From the NCBI GenBank assembly GCA_012955965.1, contig JABBZI010000015.1, positions 30,893-94,892 on the forward strand: a stretch of 64,000 nt of DNA, in the 5' to 3' direction. The notes beneath the pieces are model-generated. The model ran no database searches. It was not told the origin of the DNA and worked only from the letters and a program-made list of their open reading frames with translations. Each line of letters opens with the position of its first letter. Within the stretch, counting starts at the first letter, position 1. This DNA is from Clostridioides difficile. GTDB lineage: Bacteria > Bacillota > Clostridia > Peptostreptococcales > Peptostreptococcaceae. The position numbers and the translations under genes are program-made. Shown one piece after another: positions 55,582-64,000 of the stretch.

Positions 55582-56460
55582 TTGGCAGGAGCTGGAATTA
55601 AAGCAATCAAAATACGTATGGGAACTGTTGAAAGTACAAAACAAATAACTAAAGCTATGGAACTAGTTGCATCTTCTAAGCTTAGAAAAGCAAAAGAAAA
55701 AGCTGAAGATTCAAGAGAATACTTTAATACTTTGTACGATACAGTAAAAGATATTGCCCAAACAACACGTGGAGTTAGAAATGAATTTTTAAAAGAAAGA
55801 GAAGTAAAAAATAAGTGCTATATAGTAGTAGCTGGAGACAGAGGTCTTGCTGGCGGATACAATTCCAATGTGTTAAAGGAGTCTGTATCTCATATGCAAG
55901 GTAAAAAGGAAACAGTCATAACTGTAGGAAAGAAAGCTCACGAATTCTTTTTTAAAAGAGATTACAATATAGCAAAAGATATAAATAGTGTTGAAGCTTG
56001 TGGATATGAAGATGCGATAGAAATTTCACAAACTATTATTGACTTGTATAAAAAAGGTGAAGTAGATGAAGTTTATATTTCTTATACAAAATTTAAATCA
56101 GCTTTATCACAAGAAGTTGAAATTTTAAAATTGCTTCCATTAGTTTTTGAAAAAGATACAGATGACCATGGAATCATAATAAAAGAAGAAAAGCAAAGTA
56201 AATCAAAAGTACAATATATACCATCAGCAGAGGCAGTTTTAAGTTATATTGTACCTCAGTTTATATCAGGTACAGTATATGGTGGAATCTTGGAATCTTT
56301 TGCATCAGAGCAAGGTGCTAGAAGAACTGCGATGGAATCAGCTACAGATAATGCGAATGAAATGCTATCTAATTTAGAGTTAAGTTATAACAGAGCAAGA
56401 CAGTCAGCTGTAACTCAAGAAATAACAGAGATAGTTGGTGGAGTTGAAGCTCTAAAATAG
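55582..56460 (+). CDS. atpG: ATP synthase F1 subunit gamma
   Basis: Central shaft that couples F0 rotation to the catalytic sites. The 292 residues begin with the long helix (AIKIRMGTVESTKQITKAME) and end with RQSAVTQEITEIVGGVEAL, the family signature. Start TTG 55582 follows AAAGGAGG. Confidence 0.96.
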   Translation: MAGAGIKAIKIRMGTVESTKQITKAMELVASSKLRKAKEKAEDSREYFNTLYDTVKDIAQTTRGVRNEFLKEREVKNKCYIVVAGDRGLAGGYNSNVLKESVSHMQGKKETVITVGKKAHEFFFKRDYNIAKDINSVEACGYEDAIEISQTIIDLYKKGEVDEVYISYTKFKSALSQEVEILKLLPLVFEKDTDDHGIIIKEEKQSKSKVQYIPSAEAVLSYIVPQFISGTVYGGILESFASEQGARRTAMESATDNANEMLSNLELSYNRARQSAVTQEITEIVGGVEALK

Positions 56461-56469
56461 GGAGGTTAG

Positions 56470-57867
<1,398 letters not shown>

Positions 57868-57869
57868 TC

Positions 57870-58130
57870 ATGGCTAGTGAATTTTCATTGAAAGTTGTAA
57901 CTCCAGATAATACTTTTTATGATGGAGATGTTGAAATGATAGTAGTTAGAACTACAAAAGGGGACAAAGGAGTATTGAAAGGTCATATACCATTTGTTTC
58001 AGGTATACCTGTAGGAACTTTAAAGATAAAAAAAGATGGAAGTTTTAAAGAGGCGAAGATAGCAGAAGGATTCGTTAATGTAGCTCAAAATAAAACTGTT
58101 ATATTAACAGAATCTGCTGAATGGATTTAA
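57870..58130 (+). CDS. atpC: ATP synthase F1 subunit epsilon, lacking the C-terminal helices
   Basis: The 86 residues cover only the beta-sandwich domain that binds gamma and the c ring (FSLKVVTPDNTFYDGDVEMI, ... KTVILTESAEWI). The usual protein has 130-140 residues, with two C-terminal helices that inhibit ATP hydrolysis; the reading frame stops here at the expected boundary. A terminator begins 19 bp on, so no lost piece or frameshift is evident. Known short forms exist in a few species. Confidence 0.93.
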   Translation: MASEFSLKVVTPDNTFYDGDVEMIVVRTTKGDKGVLKGHIPFVSGIPVGTLKIKKDGSFKEAKIAEGFVNVAQNKTVILTESAEWI

Positions 58131-58148
58131 TAAATTAGTTTATAATCT

Positions 58149-58197
58149 AAAAAGTCATTTTGACCAAAAAACATTTTGGATAAAATGGCTTTTTTTA
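58149..58197 (+). terminator. Terminator after the ATP synthase operon
   Basis: AAAAAGTCATTTT (58149-58161) pairs with AAAATGGCTTTTT (58182-58194), with an inner CCAAAA/TTTTGG stem, and TTTTTTT. The following 390 bases to acpS are very AT-rich and hold no gene I can see; several TATAAT-like strings occur but none has a convincing -35. Confidence 0.88.
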
Positions 58198-58589
58198 TTT
58201 TTGATGTTAATAAAATAACAAAGAAAATGTAATTTTTTAGTGACAATAAATTCACAAAAGTTTAAATTTACTGCAAAATTATGTTGTAATTAAGAATATA
58301 AAGAAGGTTTAGATAGGTTTTATGTAAGTGAAAACATCTTCATATAATAAATATATATAAAATTTTTATAAAATTTAAAAAATTTGCTTAGTTGTGTAGT
58401 ATAATAAATAATATAATAGATTTGTATATAATATTCATTACAAATAATTTTAAAAGTTACAATTTTATTATAATGATTATTAAATTAAGATAAGTAACAT
58501 AAACTAAACAATAATATGTATTATCAATAGTAAATTTATAAATTCATTATTAATATTTAAAGAAGCATTATAAATTTTCTGGAGGAACA

Positions 58590-58970
58590 ATGAATATATT
58601 TGATATTGGTGTAGACATAATTGAAATTGACAGAATAAAAAAAGCTGTAGAAAAAAATAACAGGTTTTTGGAAAAAATATTTACTGATAAAGAAATTGAA
58701 TATTTTAACTCGAAGAATTTTAAAGCAGAAAGTATAGCAGGTAATTTCGCAGCTAAAGAAGCTATAAGTAAATCTATGGGTACAGGGATTAGAGTATTTA
58801 ACTTTAAAGACATAGAAGTTCTCAGAAATGAAATGGGAAAGCCAATAGTAAAAACTTATAATAATCTCGCAAAAATGTGCATAGATTATAATGTTTTAGA
58901 AATAAAAGTTTCAATATCACATTCAAAAGATTATGCTATAGCAAATGCGATAACCATAATTAAGGACTAA
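58590..58970 (+). CDS. acpS: Holo-[acyl-carrier-protein] synthase
   Basis: Adds 4'-phosphopantetheine from CoA to acyl carrier protein. The 126 residues have the two motifs of the family: GVDIIEIDRI near 7-16 and FAAKEAISKSMGTG near 53-66, with Asp and Glu for Mg2+. Length is normal. TGGAGGA precedes ATG 58590. The acpS - lipoprotein - alr - mazE - mazF order is shared with Bacillus (acpS-ydcC-alr-ndoAI-ndoA), with a CBS gene added here. Confidence 0.95.
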   Translation: MNIFDIGVDIIEIDRIKKAVEKNNRFLEKIFTDKEIEYFNSKNFKAESIAGNFAAKEAISKSMGTGIRVFNFKDIEVLRNEMGKPIVKTYNNLAKMCIDYNVLEIKVSISHSKDYAIANAITIIKD

Positions 58971-58984
58971 GGAGTGATTACATT

Positions 58985-59446
58985 ATGATGGACAAAACAG
59001 CAAAAGAAATAATGACAACAGATGTAATAGTAGCAAAACAAGATGATAGTATAGCAGATGTAGCTAATATGCTAATTGCAGAAAAAATAGGAGGTCTGCC
59101 TGTTGTAGATTCAGAAAATAGAGTTGTTGGAGTAATTTCTGAAACAGATATTCTTAAAAAGGAAAAATATATAGAAGCACCTCTCTATATAAATCTATTA
59201 CAAGGATTGATTTTCTTAGATGATTTAAAAAAGGTAGAAAAAGATATAAAGCAAGTGGCTGCTTATAAAGTTGGAGAACTTATGTCTAAAGATATAATAA
59301 AGGTTCATGAAGATGATAAGTTTGATGATGTAGCTAATATAATGATTAAAAAATCAATAAATAGAGTTCCTGTGGTAGATGATGACAATAAACTTAAAGG
59401 TATAATTTGTAGATATGATATAATAAAAGCTTTATACAATGAATAA
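58985..59446 (+). CDS. CBS-domain pair protein
   Basis: A 153-residue cytosolic protein made of two CBS domains (about 8-65 and 90-148), with MTTDVIVAKQDDSIADVANM at the start and IIKVHEDDKFDDVANIMIKK in the second copy. Such pairs usually bind adenosine nucleotides and control a partner. No catalytic domain is present. A double ATG (58985/58988) leaves the exact start open. It is inserted between acpS and gerS compared with the Bacillus order. Confidence 0.9.
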   Translation: MMDKTAKEIMTTDVIVAKQDDSIADVANMLIAEKIGGLPVVDSENRVVGVISETDILKKEKYIEAPLYINLLQGLIFLDDLKKVEKDIKQVAAYKVGELMSKDIIKVHEDDKFDDVANIMIKKSINRVPVVDDDNKLKGIICRYDIIKALYNE

Positions 59447-59466
59447 ACTAGAGTAGGAGGTGTGAT

Positions 59467-60057
59467 GTGAGAAAAAAGTGGACCATAGTATGTATTATGT
59501 TTTTGGCACTGGTTATAATTGTAATAGGATGCCAAAAGCGACAGTCCACAAAAGAAGAAGTATACAAAGACTTTCAAAAGCAGATTTCTGATATGAATTC
59601 TTACAGTTGTAAAGCTGAAGTAGAAGTATTTGGAAATAAGAGCCCACACAATTATGTTTTAATTCATACTTATAAAAAAACTGATAACTATAAATTAGAA
59701 GTAATTTCCCCAAAACATTTAAAAGGGAAGAGTATAGAGTATCAAGGTGATAAAATATTAGTTAAAAATCCAAATATCAGTGATATAGTGGAATTACCTA
59801 ATACAGGAAAGAACAATCAATATCTTTTTATAGGAGACTTTATAAAAAATTATCTTCAAAACGAAGAGATGAAAATAAAGTTATCCAAAGGACATTTGGT
59901 TCTAGAAACTTTTATTCCTGGGGATAATAAATATTTTAATAAGCAAGTATTATATGTAAATGCTGACACAAAGAACCCTGAAAAAATGGAAGTATTGGAT
60001 AAAGAAGGAGTGCCAAGATTTACAGTAAAATACAAAGATTTTGAATACAGAAACTAA
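59467..60057 (+). CDS. gerS: Germination lipoprotein GerS
   Basis: A 196-residue lipoprotein: hydrophobic signal (about 6-21) with lipobox VIGC and Cys22 as the lipid site, followed by a LolA-like fold (QYLFIGDFIKNYL, EVLDKEGVPRFTVKYKDFEY). In C. difficile gerS is established as needed for cortex modification with the CwlD amidase, and thus for germination, and lies directly before alr2. It corresponds to Bacillus ydcC by position. GTG 59467 follows TAGGAGGTG. The identification is from synteny and signal features. Confidence 0.85.
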   Translation: MRKKWTIVCIMFLALVIIVIGCQKRQSTKEEVYKDFQKQISDMNSYSCKAEVEVFGNKSPHNYVLIHTYKKTDNYKLEVISPKHLKGKSIEYQGDKILVKNPNISDIVELPNTGKNNQYLFIGDFIKNYLQNEEMKIKLSKGHLVLETFIPGDNKYFNKQVLYVNADTKNPEKMEVLDKEGVPRFTVKYKDFEYRN

Positions 60058-60071
60058 GGGGGACTAAAGAA

Positions 60072-61229
60072 ATGCAAAAAATAACAGTGCCTACATGGGC
60101 GGAGATAAATCTAGATAACTTAAGATTTAACTTAAATAATATTAAAAATTTATTAGAAGAAGATATTAAGGTTTGTGGAGTAATAAAAGCTGATGCATAT
60201 GGACATGGTGCAGTAGAAGTTGCAAAATTACTAGAAAAAGAAAAAGTAGATTATTTAGCAGTAGCAAGAACTGCTGAAGGAATTGAACTTAGACAAAATG
60301 GCATAACACTTCCTATTTTAAATTTAGGATATACTCCAGACGAAGCTTTCGAAGATTCTATAAAAAATAAAATAACTATGACAGTTTATTCTTTAGAAAC
60401 AGCACAAAAGATAAACGAAGTTGCAAAATCTTTAGGAGAAAAAGCCTGTGTTCACATTAAAATAGACTCAGGAATGACTAGAATAGGTTTCCAACCTAAT
60501 GAGGAGTCAGTACAGGAAATAATAAAATTAAATAAATTAGAATATATAAATTTAGAAGGTATGTTTACTCATTTCGCCACAGCTGATGAAGTAAGTAAAG
60601 AGTACACTTATAAACAAGCTAATAATTATAAATTTATGTCTGATAAGTTGGACGAAGCTGGTGTAAAAATAGCTATAAAACATGTATCAAACAGTGCAGC
60701 TATTATGGATTGCCCTGATTTAAGGTTAAATATGGTAAGAGCAGGAATAATATTATATGGTCATTATCCATCTGATGATGTGTTTAAAGAAAGATTAGAA
60801 CTAAAACCAGCAATGAAATTAAAATCAAAAATCGGACATATAAAACAAGTTGAACCAGGTATAGGAATAAGTTATGGACTAAAGTATACAACTACTGGTA
60901 AAGAAATAATCGCTACAATTCCAATAGGATATGCAGATGGGTTTACTAGAATTCAAAAAAATCCAAAGGTTCTTATTAAAGGAGAAGCGTTTGATGTAGT
61001 TGGTAGAATATGTATGGATCAAATAATGGTTAGAATTGACAAAGATATAGACATAAAAGTTGGAGATGAGGTTATACTATTTGGAGAAGGTGAAGTTACA
61101 GCTGAACGTATAGCCCAAGACTTAGGAACTATAAACTATGAAGTGTTATGTATGATATCAAGAAGAGTTGACCGTGTTTATATGGAAAATAATGAGCTTG
61201 TACAAATAAACAGTTATTTGCTAAAATAA
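60072..61229 (+). CDS. alr2: Alanine racemase Alr2
   Basis: PLP enzyme that makes D-alanine; in C. difficile Alr2 is linked to spore germination because L-alanine is a weaker co-germinant than its products. The PLP lysine is Lys39 in IKADAYGHG, and the second catalytic residue is Tyr268 in ISYGLKY. Length 385 is typical. AAGGGGG precedes ATG 60072, 14 bp after gerS; the two are in one operon. Confidence 0.93.
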   Translation: MQKITVPTWAEINLDNLRFNLNNIKNLLEEDIKVCGVIKADAYGHGAVEVAKLLEKEKVDYLAVARTAEGIELRQNGITLPILNLGYTPDEAFEDSIKNKITMTVYSLETAQKINEVAKSLGEKACVHIKIDSGMTRIGFQPNEESVQEIIKLNKLEYINLEGMFTHFATADEVSKEYTYKQANNYKFMSDKLDEAGVKIAIKHVSNSAAIMDCPDLRLNMVRAGIILYGHYPSDDVFKERLELKPAMKLKSKIGHIKQVEPGIGISYGLKYTTTGKEIIATIPIGYADGFTRIQKNPKVLIKGEAFDVVGRICMDQIMVRIDKDIDIKVGDEVILFGEGEVTAERIAQDLGTINYEVLCMISRRVDRVYMENNELVQINSYLLK

Positions 61230-61261
61230 AACCATGATATTATAATCTGGGAGGCGATTTT

Positions 61262-61549
61262 GTGTACGATAAAAGTAAAGAAAAAATAGAAGTTACTTTA
61301 CCAGACTCTCTGATTTCTGAAGTTGATAGTATAGTTCAGATGGAGAACAGTAACAGAGAAGATTTTGCAAAAGCTGCTTTTCAGTTCTATATAACTCAGA
61401 AAAAGAGAATTCATATTAAAGAATCTATGAAAACGGGTTATAGAGAAATGGGTCAAATCAATCTGTCATTGGCTGAGTTAGGTATGACAGTTGAAGAAGT
61501 ATCTTCTGATGATAAAAATGAAGGGAAGATTGCCCAAGGTGAGTACTAA
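61262..61549 (+). CDS. mazE: Antitoxin MazE (EndoAI-like)
   Basis: A 95-residue protein with a ribbon-helix-helix N-terminus ([17 protein letters not shown], about 7-50) that binds its own promoter, and a flexible C-terminus that blocks MazF. It resembles Bacillus NdoAI. GTG 61262 follows GGGAGGCGAT. The last 11 bases overlap mazF, so the two are translated together. Confidence 0.9.
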   Translation: MYDKSKEKIEVTLPDSLISEVDSIVQMENSNREDFAKAAFQFYITQKKRIHIKESMKTGYREMGQINLSLAELGMTVEEVSSDDKNEGKIAQGEY

Positions 61550-61901
61550 TTGTGAAATAAAGCGTGGTGATTTATATTACGCTGATTTAAGTCCAGTTGT
61601 TGGTTCAGAGCAGGGAGGCGTTAGACCTGTTCTGATAATACAAAATGATGTAGGTAATAAATACAGTCCTACAGTTATAGTATCAGCTATAACATCTCAG
61701 ATTAATAAAGCCAAATTACCTACTCATGTAGAGATAAGTTCCAATGAATATGGGCTTAATAAAGACTCAGTAATTCTTTTAGAGCAAATTAGAACTATTG
61801 ATAAAAAGAGACTGAGGGAGAAAATTGGTTGTCTAGATGAAAATATGATGATAAAAGTAGATGATGGACTTCAAATAAGTTTAGGATTGTTTACTTTTTA
61901 A
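61539..61901 (+). CDS. mazF: Toxin MazF (EndoA-type mRNA endonuclease)
   Basis: A 120-residue ribosome-independent RNA-cutting toxin. It begins [20 protein letters not shown] and has [16 protein letters not shown] and the [14 protein letters not shown] motif, as in EndoA. GTG 61539 lies inside the mazE end, with AAGGGAAG upstream; a start at 61491 is in frame but not supported. Operon with alr2 as in Bacillus. A terminator follows. Confidence 0.93.
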   Translation: MSTNCEIKRGDLYYADLSPVVGSEQGGVRPVLIIQNDVGNKYSPTVIVSAITSQINKAKLPTHVEISSNEYGLNKDSVILLEQIRTIDKKRLREKIGCLDENMMIKVDDGLQISLGLFTF

Positions 61902-61902
61902 A

Positions 61903-61938
61903 GAGGGATTTGTCTTTTATTAGACAATCCCTTTTTTC
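61903..61938 (+). terminator. Terminator after mazF
   Basis: GGGATTTGTCT pairs with AGACAATCCC (one bulged T), 6-base loop, followed by TTTTTT. Confidence 0.87.
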
Positions 61939-62018
61939 TTTAAAAATATCTTTTAGAGTTTAATTTTAATAGGGTGTGTTAAGAAAATCAAAAATAACGC
62001 AAAAAAATAGCATAAAAG

Positions 62019-62027
62019 TGATATAAT
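62019..62027 (+). promoter_or_regulatory. Extended -10 of the transketolase promoter
   Basis: TGATATAAT, a consensus extended -10 element, 46 bp before the transketolase start. No clear -35. Confidence 0.4.
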
Positions 62028-62072
62028 AATATGGAATTGATATAAAATTACGAACTCAAGGGAGGTAATTGC

Positions 62073-62900
62073 ATGAGAGACCATAAAGGATTAAATGAGA
62101 TTGCGCGTATCATAAGAAGAGATATAGTTTCTATGATACATAGAGCCAAATCTGGACATCCAGGAGGGTCATTATCAGTAGTTGAAATACTTACTGCGTT
62201 ATACTTTGATGAAATGAATGTGGATTCTTCAAAGCCTAAAATGGAGGATAGAGATAGATTTGTATTATCAAAAGGACATGCTGCACCAGCATTATATGCT
62301 ACATTGGCTGAAAAAGGATATTTTGATAAGGAAGAACTAAATGGCCTAAGGAAAATTGGAAGAATGTTACAAGGTCATCCAGATATGAAAGGTACGCCTG
62401 GTATAGAGATATCTACAGGCTCTCTAGGGCAAGGTTTTTCAGTTGCATGTGGTATGGCGATGGCATCAAAGTTGGATAATGCCCCATGGAATGTATATAC
62501 TTTACTTGGTGATGGAGAAGTTCAAGAGGGTATTGTTTGGGAAGCTGCTATGAGTGCAGCGCATTATAAGCTTGATAATTTAATTGCTTTTTTAGATAAT
62601 AATGGGCTTCAAATAGACGGAGATACAGAAAGTGTAATGAATTTGGGCTCAATAGTTGATAAATTTAAAGCTTTTGGGTGGAATGTAATTGAAATAGATG
62701 GACATGATTTTGACCAAATATTTGCTGCTCTTGATATAGCTAAATCAACAGTTAAAAAACCTACAATGATAATTGCAAAAACTATAAAAGGCAAAGGAAT
62801 ATCTTTTATGGAAAATCAAGCAGGATGGCACGGAACAGCTCCAAGTGACGAAGAGTTAGAAAAAGCCTTGCTTGAACTAGGAGGTGCTGACAATGAGTAA
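62073..62900 (+). CDS. Transketolase, N-terminal subunit
   Basis: The thiamine-diphosphate half of a split transketolase (275 residues). It contains [14 protein letters not shown] near 29-42, the [11 protein letters not shown] motif near 68-78, and the ThDP motif [13 protein letters not shown] near 146-158 ending in NN (LDNNGLQ). Works with the next gene product in the non-oxidative pentose phosphate pathway. GGGAGG lies before ATG 62073. The two genes overlap by 8 bp. Confidence 0.94.
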   Translation: MRDHKGLNEIARIIRRDIVSMIHRAKSGHPGGSLSVVEILTALYFDEMNVDSSKPKMEDRDRFVLSKGHAAPALYATLAEKGYFDKEELNGLRKIGRMLQGHPDMKGTPGIEISTGSLGQGFSVACGMAMASKLDNAPWNVYTLLGDGEVQEGIVWEAAMSAAHYKLDNLIAFLDNNGLQIDGDTESVMNLGSIVDKFKAFGWNVIEIDGHDFDQIFAALDIAKSTVKKPTMIIAKTIKGKGISFMENQAGWHGTAPSDEELEKALLELGGADNE

Positions 62901-63834
62901 AATGGCGACGAGAGAGGCATATGGTAAAGCATTAGTAAAACTAGGTCAAATAAATGACAATGTTGTTGTGTTAGATGCAGACCTATCAAAATCTACAAAA
63001 ACACATGACTTTTACAAATCATTTCCAGATAGGTTTTTTAATATGGGTATAGCGGAACAAAATTTAATAGGTGCTGCTTGTGGATTATCAACTGCTGGCA
63101 AAATACCTTTTGCAAGTACTTTTGCTATGTTTGCTACAGGAAGAGCTTTTGAGATTATAAGAAATTCAGTTTGCTATCCAAAACTAAATGTAAAAATCTG
63201 TGCTACTCATGCAGGTCTTACTGTTGGAGAAGATGGAGCATCTCATGAAAGTGTGGAGGATATTGCTATAATGAGAGCTATACCAAATATGACAGTTCTT
63301 GTTCCGGCTGATGGTGTTGAAACAGAGAAAATGATTTTTGAAATAGCTAAATATAATGGGCCTGTTTATGTTAGGCTAGGAAGAAGCTCAGTACCAGTTT
63401 TATTTGATGAAAACTATGAGTTTGAAATAGGAAAAGGTACAGTTTTAAGAGATGGTGATGATGTATCGATTATAGCTTGTGGAATTATGGTAAATGAGGC
63501 TATACTGGCACAAGAAAAGTTGCAAGAAGAAGGTATAAGTGCCAGAGTCATAAATATGTCTACAATAAAACCTATAGATAAAGATTTAATATTAAAAACA
63601 GCAAAAGAAACAAATGCAATAGTAACTGTAGAAGAACATAGTATAATTGGAGGACTAGGCTCTGCTGTAAGTGAAGTAGTTGGAGAGTCTTATCCAACTA
63701 TAGTAAAAAAAGTTGGAGTTAAAGATTCGTTTGGAGAATCTGGTGCCCCAAATGAATTGTTAAAAAAATATGAATTAACTTGTGATGATATAATAAAAGT
63801 TGTCAAAGAAGCCATTCTTGCAAAAAGAATTTAA
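62893..63834 (+). CDS. Transketolase, C-terminal subunit
   Basis: The pyrimidine-binding and C-terminal half (313 residues). It starts [18 protein letters not shown], contains [18 protein letters not shown] near 50-67 (Glu57 expected to activate ThDP) and [15 protein letters not shown] near 106-120. ATG 62893 has GGAGGTG at good spacing; a GTG at 62884 lies in that site. Split transketolase is usual in clostridia. A strong terminator follows. Confidence 0.94.
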   Translation: MSKMATREAYGKALVKLGQINDNVVVLDADLSKSTKTHDFYKSFPDRFFNMGIAEQNLIGAACGLSTAGKIPFASTFAMFATGRAFEIIRNSVCYPKLNVKICATHAGLTVGEDGASHESVEDIAIMRAIPNMTVLVPADGVETEKMIFEIAKYNGPVYVRLGRSSVPVLFDENYEFEIGKGTVLRDGDDVSIIACGIMVNEAILAQEKLQEEGISARVINMSTIKPIDKDLILKTAKETNAIVTVEEHSIIGGLGSAVSEVVGESYPTIVKKVGVKDSFGESGAPNELLKKYELTCDDIIKVVKEAILAKRI

Positions 63835-63880
63835 GACATATAAATTATTCATATTTGTTAATAATATAATAAATTTGAAG

Positions 63881-63921
63881 GAGAGATATAAAGGTTTGTA
63901 TTAATTTATATCTCTCTTTTT
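63881..63921 (+). terminator. Terminator after transketolase
   Basis: A perfect 12-bp stem: GAGAGATATAAA (63881-63892) with TTTATATCTCTC (63905-63916), 12-base loop, followed by TTTTTAT. Confidence 0.9.
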
Positions 63922-64000
63922 ATACATGATATCAATATATCAAAAATGTAATAAAATATTCAAATTTTTACAAAAATAGAGAAAATATTCAAATATATAT

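Noticed and set aside
58198..58589. Several TATAAT strings in the long gap before acpS
   Set aside because: Very AT-rich DNA gives such strings by chance and no convincing -35 accompanies them.

Overview
The window is chromosomal DNA from a low-GC, spore-forming member of the Clostridia. Gene content, order and several diagnostic loci match Clostridioides difficile: the large type IV pilus cluster behind a c-di-GMP-II riboswitch, prsA2, and gerS-alr2 next to mazEF. The identification rests on recognised gene order and protein motifs; no search was run. Almost every gene is on the + strand; murC is the only clear gene on the - strand. I see no prophage, insertion sequence, CRISPR array, rRNA or tRNA.

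Layout. 1-9.0 kb: the 3' part of a very acidic unknown protein, an M20 peptidase, a CDF metal exporter, a membrane-anchored unknown, murC (-), then purR, spoVG (with a good SigH-type promoter) and glmU. 9.1-10.05 kb: prs. 10.05-11.14 kb: a 1.1-kb intergenic region with a possible structured-RNA or MITE-like unit and the c-di-GMP-II riboswitch. 11.1-22.7 kb: the type IV pilus cluster pilA1-B1-C1-MN-O-V-U-K-T-D1-D2. 22.7-34.6 kb: a housekeeping and sporulation block in the order known from Bacillus near the origin (pth, mfd, prsA2, spoVT, spoVB, mazG/yabN, hup, rqcP, yabP, yabQ, divIC, ppx). 34.6-42.8 kb: spoIIE, an intergenic cluster of DnaA-box-like sequences, an exported oligoendopeptidase F, galU, a 36-residue membrane peptide, rho and rpmE. 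42.9-51.0 kb: a DUF1385 membrane protein, prmC, prfA, a ZIP transporter, ywlC/tsaC, ywlE, rpiB, upp, yqeB and comEB. 51.2-58.1 kb: the complete F-type ATP synthase operon. 58.6-63.8 kb: acpS, a CBS-domain protein, gerS, alr2, mazEF and a split transketolase.

Themes. Sporulation and germination genes are spread through the window (spoVG, spoVT, spoVB, yabP/Q, spoIIE, gerS, alr2). Surface motility is one unit under second-messenger control: c-di-GMP binding should block a leader terminator and turn on pilA1, and pilA1 has its own terminator ahead of the assembly genes. The ATP synthase has a c subunit with the Na+-binding residue pattern and a very short epsilon subunit without the inhibitory C-terminal helices.

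The least explained signals are the closed multi-hairpin unit at 10366-10568 with its own promoter and downstream terminator, the 11-bp-phased DnaA-box-like cluster at 37021-37255, the facing extended -10 promoters between murC and purR, and two genes (spoIIE, pepF) whose ribosome binding sites lie inside terminator-like stems.
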